Made by a program: the position numbers and the translations under genes
Shown here: piece by piece, positions 6,431 through 11,686 of the stretch
How positions within the stretch are numbered: position 1 is the stretch's first letter
Layout of the letters: each line of letters opens with the position of its first letter
The notes under the pieces: model-generated
Database searches by the model: none
The model's input: only the letters and a program-made list of their open reading frames with translations
Told to the model about the DNA's origin: nothing
From: Solirubrobacteraceae bacterium
Lineage (GTDB): Bacteria > Actinomycetota > Thermoleophilia > Solirubrobacterales > Solirubrobacteraceae
Assembly: GCA_030151725.1 (NCBI GenBank)
Contig: JASLDD010000146.1
Span: forward strand, 1-12,960
Direction of reading: 5' to 3'
DNA: 12,960 nucleotides

Positions 6431-8077
6431 CTACATCATCCCCGACATGTCGGGCATGCCACCGCCGCCACCGGCGCCGTTTGACTCCTCGGGCACCTCA
6501 GCGACGATCGCCTCGGTGGTGAGGATGTTCTTGGCGATCGATGCGGCGTTCTGAAGCGCTGAGCGCGTGACCATGGCCGGGTCGATGACGCCGCCGGCAA
6601 CGAGATCGACGATCTCGTTGGTGGAGGCGTTGAGGCCGTGGCCTTTCTTTGCCTTGCGCACGTCGTTGACCACGACGGAGCCCTCGAGGCCCGCATTCTC
6701 GGCGAGCTGACGAAGCGGCTCCTCCAGAGCACGGAGCACGATGCGCGCGCCTGTGCGCTCATCGTCTGAGCCGTCTGCCGAGGCGCCGTTCTCGCCGATG
6801 CTGATGGCAGCAGCGGCCTGCAGCAGCGCAACGCCACCGCCGGGCACGATGCCCTCCTCGAGCGCCGCCCGAGTTGCCTGCAGGGCGTCCTCGACGCGGT
6901 GCTTCTTCTCCTTCATCTCCGTCTCGGTGGCCGCTCCGACCTTGACCACTGCGACGCCGCCGGAGAGCTTTGCAAGGCGCTCCTGGAGCTTCTCGCGGTC
7001 GAAGTCCGAGTCGGTGTTCTCGATTTCGGCTTTGATCTGGTTGATGCGGCCCTTGATCGCATCGGCCTCACCGGCGCCGTCGACGATCGTGGTGGTGTCC
7101 TTTGAGACGACAACGCGACGAGCGCGACCGAGCTGGGAGAGAGTTGTGTTCTCCAGCTTCAGACCCATCTCCTCGGTGATGACCTCGCCGTTGGTCAGGA
7201 TGGCGATGTCCTCGAGCATCCGCTTGCGACGGTCACCGAAGCCGGGGGCCTTGACGGCCACGCCGGTGAAGGTGCCGCGGAGCTTGTTGACGACCAGCGT
7301 CGCCAGCGACTCGCCCTCGACGTCCTCGGCGATGATCAGGATCGGCTTGCCCGACTGAATCACTGCCTCGAGCACCGGCAGCACGTCGCGCACGGAGCCG
7401 ATCTTGGAGTTGGCGATCAGGATGAACGGGTCCTCCAGAGTCGCCTCCATGCGGTCCTGGTCGGTGACCATGTAGGGCGAGATGTAGCCCTTGTCGAACT
7501 GCATGCCCTCGGTGAACTCGAGGTCCATGCCGAACGTCTGGCCCTCCTCGACGTTTACCACGCCGTCCTTGCCGACCTTCTCGATGGCGTCGGCGATCAC
7601 GTCGCCGATCTCCTCATCGCCGGCGGAGATCGTCGCCACACGGGCGATCTGGTCCTTGCCGGAGACCTCCTTGGACTGGGTCGCGATGTTCTTGACGACC
7701 TCGTCGACTGCTTTCTCGATACCGCGCTTGAGCGCCAGCGGGTTGGCACCGGCGGCCACGTTCTTCAGGCCCTGGCGAACGATCGCCTGGGCGAGCACGG
7801 TCGCCGTGGTGGTGCCGTCTCCGGCCACGTCATTGGTGGCGGTGGCGACCTCGCGCACGAGCTGGGCGCCCTGGTTCTCAAAGACGTCCTCGACCTCGAT
7901 CTCACGAGCGATGGTCACGCCGTCGTTGGTGATGGTGGGGGCGCCGAACTTCTTGTCGAGCACCACATAGCGGCCCTTGGGGCCGAGTGTGACCTTGACC
8001 GCGTTGGCGACCGCGTCGACGCCGGCCTCGAGCGACTTGCGCGCCTCTGCGCCGTACTTCAGTTCCTTGTGAGCCAT
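6431..8077 (-). CDS. groEL: Chaperonin GroEL (Hsp60)
   Basis: ATP-dependent 60-kDa chaperonin that forms the double-ring folding chamber with GroES in the cytoplasm. The 548-residue length is normal. Nucleotide-binding and catalytic residues match E. coli GroEL: TLGPKGR near 30-36, D52 in TNDGVTIA, D87 in GDGTTTAT, and the aspartate of VEDAL before the GIVPGGG segment. A small acidic insertion (NGASADGSDDE) lies in the second equatorial part where many GroELs have a shorter loop. The tail ends GGGGGMPDMSGMM, a GGM-type tail like the housekeeping chaperonins, not the His-rich tail of mycobacterial GroEL1. It follows groES by 15 nt, with GAGGAAAT just before the ATG, so the two form an operon controlled by the CIRCE site ahead of groES. 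Confidence 0.98.
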   Translation of the reverse strand: MAHKELKYGAEARKSLEAGVDAVANAVKVTLGPKGRYVVLDKKFGAPTITNDGVTIAREIEVEDVFENQGAQLVREVATATNDVAGDGTTTATVLAQAIVRQGLKNVAAGANPLALKRGIEKAVDEVVKNIATQSKEVSGKDQIARVATISAGDEEIGDVIADAIEKVGKDGVVNVEEGQTFGMDLEFTEGMQFDKGYISPYMVTDQDRMEATLEDPFILIANSKIGSVRDVLPVLEAVIQSGKPILIIAEDVEGESLATLVVNKLRGTFTGVAVKAPGFGDRRKRMLEDIAILTNGEVITEEMGLKLENTTLSQLGRARRVVVSKDTTTIVDGAGEADAIKGRINQIKAEIENTDSDFDREKLQERLAKLSGGVAVVKVGAATETEMKEKKHRVEDALQATRAALEEGIVPGGGVALLQAAAAISIGENGASADGSDDERTGARIVLRALEEPLRQLAENAGLEGSVVVNDVRKAKKGHGLNASTNEIVDLVAGGVIDPAMVTRSALQNAASIAKNILTTEAIVAEVPEESNGAGGGGGMPDMSGMM

Positions 8078-8092
8078 ATTTCCTCAGTCTCC

Positions 8093-8383
8093 TTAAGACT
8101 CGACGCGGGCGAGGACATCGGACTCGCGCAAAACGAGCAGATCCTCCCCGTCGACCTTGATCTCGGTCCCGCCGTACTTGCTGTAGAGGACCTCGTCGTC
8201 CTTCTTCACGTCCAGCGGGATGCGCTTGCCGTCCTCGTCGAGCTTGCCGTCGCCGACAGCGAGGACCTTGCCCTTCTGGGGCTTCTCCTTGGCGGTATCG
8301 GGGAGAACGATGCCACTGGCAGTGGTCTGCTCCTCCTCGATCGCCTGCACGATCAGACGATCGCCCAGGGGCTTGAGCTTCAT
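8093..8383 (-). CDS. groES: Co-chaperonin GroES (Hsp10)
   Basis: Heptameric lid of the GroEL chamber, 96 residues, full length. The start KLKPLGDRLIVQ, the mobile loop with hydrophobic GIVLP (EEEQTTASGIVLPDTAKEKP), the GKVLAVGDG segment, DEVLYSKYGGTEIKVDGED and the end LLVLRESDVLA are all typical. The ATG is preceded by a strong GGAGG at 8393-8397 with 9-nt spacing. It is the first gene of the groES-groEL operon. The untranslated leader is about 100 nt long if the promoter at 8491-8518 is used, and it contains the CIRCE element at its 5' end. Confidence 0.98.
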   Translation of the reverse strand: MKLKPLGDRLIVQAIEEEQTTASGIVLPDTAKEKPQKGKVLAVGDGKLDEDGKRIPLDVKKDDEVLYSKYGGTEIKVDGEDLLVLRESDVLARVES

Positions 8384-8453
8384 ATCGAAAAACCTCCGTT
8401 TGAGAATACGACCGGCAGCCCGCGGCCCTCTATTGACTGGCGAGCCACCTCTT

Positions 8454-8480
8454 TTGGCACTCCCATCACGAGAGTGCCAA
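8454..8480 (-). promoter_or_regulatory. CIRCE operator (HrcA binding site)
   Basis: A perfect inverted repeat with the exact CIRCE geometry: TTGGCACTC, a 9-nt spacer (8463-8471), then GAGTGCCAA. The consensus is TTAGCACTC-N9-GAGTGCTAA, and this site differs only by G for A at the third position, with the matching change in the other arm. It begins about 10 bp downstream of the -10 box of the groES promoter, so bound HrcA would block transcription. The groESL operon is therefore inferred to be repressed by HrcA and induced by heat or unfolded protein. No hrcA gene is in the window. Confidence 0.93.
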
Positions 8481-8490
8481 CTGCAACATC

Positions 8491-8518
8491 AATATATAGA
8501 AGATTCAGAGAGCTGCAA
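8491..8518 (-). promoter_or_regulatory. groES promoter, sigma-70 type
   Basis: Read on the - strand, TTGCAG (8513-8518) is separated by 16 bp from TATATT (8491-8496). The surrounding AT-rich patch stands out in this high-GC DNA. The predicted start of transcription is near 8484, directly before the CIRCE operator, as in other CIRCE-regulated groE operons. The second CIRCE-like repeat lies immediately upstream of the -35. Confidence 0.7.
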
Positions 8519-8525
8519 GGGAAAA

Positions 8526-8552
8526 TTGGCAGTCGAGCACCGAGACTGCCAA
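8526..8552 (-). promoter_or_regulatory. Second CIRCE-like 9-9-9 inverted repeat
   Basis: TTGGCAGTC (8526-8534), a 9-nt spacer, and GACTGCCAA (8544-8552) form a perfect palindrome with the same arm and spacer lengths as the CIRCE site 72 bp away. It differs from that site by one C-to-G change in each arm, so symmetry is kept. It lies just upstream of the -35 box, with 7 bp between them. It could be a second, weaker HrcA site, or an operator for another regulator with related specificity. Confidence 0.65.
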
Positions 8553-8628
8553 TCTCGGGCCCAGCGAACGCGATGAAGAGGCGGAAGAGGGCCGAGCGGA
8601 GCAAGATTGAGGACCCACCGACCCGCGT

Positions 8629-8692
8629 GGCGTCCTGGATGCGAGCGAAGCGAGTGTCTCCAGGCTTTGGTACGCGAGCGACCGAGGACGCC
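8629..8692. repeat. Long inverted repeat in the groES-ASCH intergenic region
   Basis: The 337-bp stretch between groES and the ASCH gene (8384-8720) holds the promoter and two operators at one end. The rest appears non-coding apart from this element. Its 8-bp arms GGCGTCCT (8629-8636) and AGGACGCC (8685-8692) enclose 48 nt. An alternative 6-bp stem, CCTGGA (8634-8639) with TCCAGG (8659-8664), overlaps the outer left arm, so the two folds compete. The octamer GCGAGCGA occurs twice inside (8641-8648 and 8674-8681). It lies 28 bp beyond the ASCH stop and could be a 3'-end structure of that operon or a copy of a dispersed repeat. Confidence 0.45.
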
Positions 8693-8720
8693 GCTCCGCT
8701 AAGTGTGTTCTCAGCCGCTT

Positions 8721-9119
8721 TTAGTTCTGGGCGCCGCCGAAGCCCTTCATGGCCTCGGTCATGCCGCTGGGGTTCTCGAGGATCTGGGAGAAGCGCACGA
8801 CCGTGACGATGTCCTCGGTCGAGACCTCGCGGCCGTAGATCTGTTCGAGGAAGTTGATGAGCTCCTCCTGGCGACGGAACTCGGGGTTGTCGTGCTTGAT
8901 GTCGCGCGGAGAGAGCTCGGCGAGCTTCATGACCTCGACGTTGTCGATGACCGCTTCGAAGATGCGTTCGCGCGGGGAGTACTGAAAGCCGATGGTCACG
9001 AGCACGGCCTGGTTCTTGCGGTACTTGCCCGACTTGTCCCCCAGGCGGATCGTGGCGGTCTTGCGCCCGCGCTTGAGCTCGTCGGCGAAGATCGTGGAGT
9101 AGAAGTTCAAGACCTGCAT
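8721..9119 (-). CDS. ASCH-domain protein
   Basis: Cytoplasmic protein of 132 residues with an ASCH fold, a PUA-like beta-barrel that binds RNA or nucleosides. E. coli YqfB of this superfamily hydrolyses N4-acetylcytidine. The family signature is at the N-terminus: NFYSTIFADELKRGRKTATIRLGD, where the basic GRKTATIR segment is the expected ligand-contact region (about residues 17-25). A beta-rich core follows (VLVTIG, FEAVIDNVEVMKLAELS). The last part (from about residue 85) is a charged helical extension ending in GFGGAQN. It starts 13 nt after the Nudix stop, so it is very likely co-transcribed with the Nudix and Crp genes. The ribosome binding site is weak. A role in nucleotide or RNA-modification metabolism is plausible but unproven. 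Confidence 0.85.
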   Translation of the reverse strand: MQVLNFYSTIFADELKRGRKTATIRLGDKSGKYRKNQAVLVTIGFQYSPRERIFEAVIDNVEVMKLAELSPRDIKHDNPEFRRQEELINFLEQIYGREVSTEDIVTVVRFSQILENPSGMTEAMKGFGGAQN

Positions 9120-9132
9120 TGCGCTCGGCAGG

Positions 9133-9582
9133 CTATCGGTCTTTGGCCAGGTAGGCCAGCGCCAGCGTCACCATCTCGCGCTCGGCGGTGTGGCTGAGGG
9201 TGCTCTCGGCCTCTTTGAGGGAGATCCAGCGAACCTCCTCGACCTCGTCGTCGTGGTCCGCTGTGTCGCCTCCGAGGAAGTCGAAGAGGAAGAAGGAGAC
9301 GCGCTTGCCGATCGTGCGCCCCTCGCGCCTGTACCAGTAGCGCGACTCGCCGAGCTCGCAAACGGGCTCGGCGACGATGCCCGTCTCCTCGCGAACCTCA
9401 CGGGTGGCGGCCTCGATGGGCGTCTCGCCGGGATCCACGTGACCCTTCGGCAGGGCGAGCACCCGCGAGCCGTCGGCGGCGCGGCGGGTGGGAACAATCA
9501 CCACCACGTCCTCGCCGCGCACCACGACCCCGCCCGCGGAGAACTCACGCGTCTGCGATCCGCGCGGACGTTTAGAAGACAT
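9133..9582 (-). CDS. Nudix hydrolase
   Basis: Hydrolyses a nucleoside diphosphate linked to another moiety, using Mg2+. The 149-residue protein has a perfect Nudix box at 47-69: G47-x5-E53-x7-R61-E62-x2-E65-E66-x-G68-I69. It also has the preceding GGVVVRG strand and LPKGHVDPGE loop typical of MutT/Ap4A-hydrolase-like members. The C-terminal HTAEREMVTLALAYL helix fits that group. The substrate could be an oxidised nucleotide, Ap4A or another dinucleotide; the sequence alone does not decide. Its ATG at 9582 lies inside the 3' end of the Crp/Fnr gene (11 bp overlap), which points to translational coupling. The ASCH gene follows 13 nt later. Confidence 0.94.
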   Translation of the reverse strand: MSSKRPRGSQTREFSAGGVVVRGEDVVVIVPTRRAADGSRVLALPKGHVDPGETPIEAATREVREETGIVAEPVCELGESRYWYRREGRTIGKRVSFFLFDFLGGDTADHDDEVEEVRWISLKEAESTLSHTAEREMVTLALAYLAKDR

Positions 9583-10270
9583 ACTGCTTCAGCGCGTCTG
9601 CGTCGTGGACCACGAGGCGACCGCGGCCCTGGGAGATCACCCCGGCTCGCTCGAGAACGGCGAGGAAACGACTGGCGGACTCGCGCGAGGATCCCGCCAG
9701 TTGCGCCAGGTCTGCCTGGGTGGTCGTGACGAGCACGTCTGAGCCGTCCTTGCCGGCTGCGATCTCCTGCTCGACCAGATTGCTGAGCGCCACGGCCACG
9801 CGACTCTGCACCGTCTGAAAGGACTGGCGAGAGAGGCGCTCGTTCATCTCGCGCAGGCGCCGTCCAAGCGCGATCACGAGCCGTGCAGCGATGGCTGGGT
9901 GTTCTCCCATCAGCCTGCGCATGTCCGGCCCCAGCACGCCGACGACGCTCGTCGGCTCGATGGCTTCCACCGTTGCGGAGCGCCGCTCGTCCTCGAACAT
10001 GGCGAGCTCGCCGAAGATGTCTCCCGGCCCGAAGGTCGCCAGCGTGATCGTGCGCCCGTCACCATGTGAGCGCACGGCGCGGAGGTGGCCCTCCCGGACG
10101 ACGTAACACGTGTCGCTCGAATCCCCCTCGCGAAAGACCGCCTGCCCAGGCTCGACATCGCGCGGGACGGCGACCTCTGCGATCCGCTCGAGATCTGCGA
10201 GCTCGAGAGTGGAGAAGGCGGGCACCCGCCCAAGCAGCTCCACGACCTCAGCTGAGCGCGTCGCCCCCAT
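9572..10270 (-). CDS. Crp/Fnr-family transcription regulator
   Basis: DNA-binding regulator of 232 residues. The N-terminal cyclic-nucleotide-binding beta-roll spans about 18-115. Its phosphate-binding cassette reads FGELAMFEDERRSATV (86-101), with G87, E88, R97 and S98 where cAMP contacts occur in E. coli CRP, so nucleotide binding is plausible. A dimerisation helix follows (about 125-150). The C-terminal winged helix-turn-helix is at about 184-215, with recognition helix SSRESASRFLAVLE. There is no cysteine cluster for an Fnr-type iron-sulfur cluster; only C55 is present. I chose ATG 10270; a TTG two codons upstream (10276) is the alternative. No ribosome binding site is visible, and TATTCC ends 7 nt before the ATG, so a leaderless mRNA is possible. 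It heads the Crp-Nudix-ASCH unit. Confidence 0.92.
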   Translation of the reverse strand: MGATRSAEVVELLGRVPAFSTLELADLERIAEVAVPRDVEPGQAVFREGDSSDTCYVVREGHLRAVRSHGDGRTITLATFGPGDIFGELAMFEDERRSATVEAIEPTSVVGVLGPDMRRLMGEHPAIAARLVIALGRRLREMNERLSRQSFQTVQSRVAVALSNLVEQEIAAGKDGSDVLVTTTQADLAQLAGSSRESASRFLAVLERAGVISQGRGRLVVHDADALKQYVF

Positions 10271-10347
10271 AGTCAACGGAATACCACAACCGGCCCATGG
10301 AGAGTTGACCGGCCCCGGAAGAGGAGGAGCGGCGGTATGGTCACAGC

Positions 10348-10908
10348 ATGTTCTTGCTCAGATATCTACGCGTTGCGGGCTTCGCCGCGGCCCTTATCGG
10401 CGCCACGTTGGCCCTGGCGATCACGGCGTCGACCTCGCTCGCCAAGTCCACCCCCAAAGCAACCACTCCACCCATCAAGGCGCACGCGCTGCTCAGCTCG
10501 CGTGAACTGTGGGCCACGATCGACGTGTGCAGCCCCACCGATCAGCCCAACACGGTCGGCATCCGTGGCTCGATGCCGGGCGACGGACAGACCCACGACA
10601 AGATGTACATGAGCTTCCGCCTCCAGTACCTGGACGCGACCGGGCACTGGGTTGACCTGGCGAGCGGCTCGACCCCAAGCTACGTGACCGTCGGGGGTGC
10701 GGCCGCCCCCCGCGAGGGAGGCCGCAGCTTCCAGCTGGTTCCCGTGGCGGGCAAGCCGGCGGCCAAGCTGCGGGGTGTCGTGGACTTCCAGTGGCGGCGC
10801 GGTAAGAAGATCCTGCTGACCGGGGTCAGGGCCACGGTCGCGGGACATGCGAGCGTGGCGGGCGCGGACCCTGCCGGCTTTAGCGCCGCTACGTGCCTGA
10901 TCGGCTGA
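10348..10908 (+). CDS. Secreted protein of unknown function
   Basis: I do not recognise a family. The 186-residue protein starts with a clear signal peptide: basic MFLLRYLR, hydrophobic core AGFAAALIGATLALAI, and a likely signal peptidase cleavage after TSLA (residue 32). The mature part begins with a Lys/Thr/Pro-rich linker. A predicted beta-rich domain follows, with short hydrophobic strands (LWATIDVC, FRLQYLDATGHWVDL, RSFQLVPV, LRGVVDFQW, KILLTGVRATV). Only two cysteines remain after cleavage, C61 and C183 near the domain ends, and they could form one disulfide. A purine-rich GAGGAGGAG lies about 17 nt upstream of the ATG, farther than usual. It is divergent from the Crp/Fnr gene (77 bp between starts), and its last 20 bp overlap the end of the GDPD gene. 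It is probably exported to the cell surface or medium. Confidence 0.8.
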   Translation: MFLLRYLRVAGFAAALIGATLALAITASTSLAKSTPKATTPPIKAHALLSSRELWATIDVCSPTDQPNTVGIRGSMPGDGQTHDKMYMSFRLQYLDATGHWVDLASGSTPSYVTVGGAAAPREGGRSFQLVPVAGKPAAKLRGVVDFQWRRGKKILLTGVRATVAGHASVAGADPAGFSAATCLIG

Positions 10909-11614
10909 ATAGGCGCGGGTCGTTGGTGATGATTCCATCGACGCCCATGGCGGTGAGCTTGTCGATCATGCGTGCGTCGTCCACCGTCCACACGTAGATC
11001 TCGCCGCCGCCGTCTGCCACCGCGCGCACAAGAGCCGGCGTGACGACACGCCAGTGAGCCATGATGGCATCGAAGCGCCCTTCGGAGAGAGCCGCGCGGG
11101 CACGGCGGGGGAGCATCGCCCGATAGCCGGTAAGCATCGCCAGAGCGGGAATCGCTGTAAGCATGTCGGTGGTGTAGTCGCGCCGCACGCGCGGCACCGA
11201 CCAACCTAGACGGAGCGTCGGCTCGGCTGCGCGGATCCTGGCCAGCCCGGAAGGGAACATGCCGCTGATTAGCGTGCGTTCGATCAGGTCATGCTCGCGC
11301 AGCGCCTCCAGAACCTTCAGCTCATAGCCGGGGAGCTTTACATCCACATCGAGCTCGAGGCTCGAAAACGACGGCGTGGCGAGATGTGTGAGCGCTTGCT
11401 CAAACGTCAGCGGCTTGCGCGAGCGCATGTCCTCGTAGTCGTGAGCGACGAGCAGGCGTCCGCTGCCGTCAGCGTGCTCGCTGAGAACATCCAGCTCGAT
11501 CATGTCGACGTCGTGACGCAGAGCGGCATCGAAGGAAGCAAGCGTGTTGCCCGGCTCGATGTGGTGCGCGCCCTTGTGTCCCACCCGGCGAGGGCGGTTG
11601 AGTTGCCTGCTCAT
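10889..11614 (-). CDS. Glycerophosphodiester phosphodiesterase family protein
   Basis: GDPD enzymes split glycerophosphodiesters into glycerol-3-phosphate and an alcohol on a TIM-barrel. The protein has GHKGAHHIEPGNTLASF at the N-terminus, where most family members have HRGA. MIELDVLSE and LLVAHD follow; together they supply the two catalytic histidines and the metal-binding Glu and Asp. LELDVDVKLPG stands where the third metal ligand region is expected. The C-terminal IYVWTVDD and MGVDGIITNDP motifs are typical. There is no signal peptide, so it is probably cytoplasmic and acts on lipid breakdown products. ATG 11614 gives 241 residues; an in-frame GTG three codons upstream (11623) is equally possible, as neither has a clear ribosome binding site. 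The TetR-like gene lies 72 bp upstream on the same strand and may share the transcript. Confidence 0.92.
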   Translation of the reverse strand: MSRQLNRPRRVGHKGAHHIEPGNTLASFDAALRHDVDMIELDVLSEHADGSGRLLVAHDYEDMRSRKPLTFEQALTHLATPSFSSLELDVDVKLPGYELKVLEALREHDLIERTLISGMFPSGLARIRAAEPTLRLGWSVPRVRRDYTTDMLTAIPALAMLTGYRAMLPRRARAALSEGRFDAIMAHWRVVTPALVRAVADGGGEIYVWTVDDARMIDKLTAMGVDGIITNDPRLFSRSGT

Positions 11615-11686
11615 CGGGCGCACGATGGCAGAGTTACGGCCCCCGTTGCGGAGCCATGCACTCTTGGCGAGCGCGTTGCGCCCTGA

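Noticed and set aside
6741..7970. Two long + strand open frames opposite groEL (6741-7358 and 7491-7970)
   Set aside because: Their Ser/Pro/Ala-rich composition is the usual antisense shadow of a GC-rich gene, and groEL on the other strand is certain.
8526..8552. Reading the upstream inverted repeat as an HspR (HAIR) site
   Set aside because: The HAIR consensus CTTGAGT-N7-ACTCAAG does not match in arm sequence or in spacer length; the geometry is that of CIRCE.
8069..8806. Long open frame on the + strand across groES and its upstream region
   Set aside because: It lies opposite groES, crosses the CIRCE and promoter region and has no family signature. It is a by-product of high-GC codon use on the other strand.
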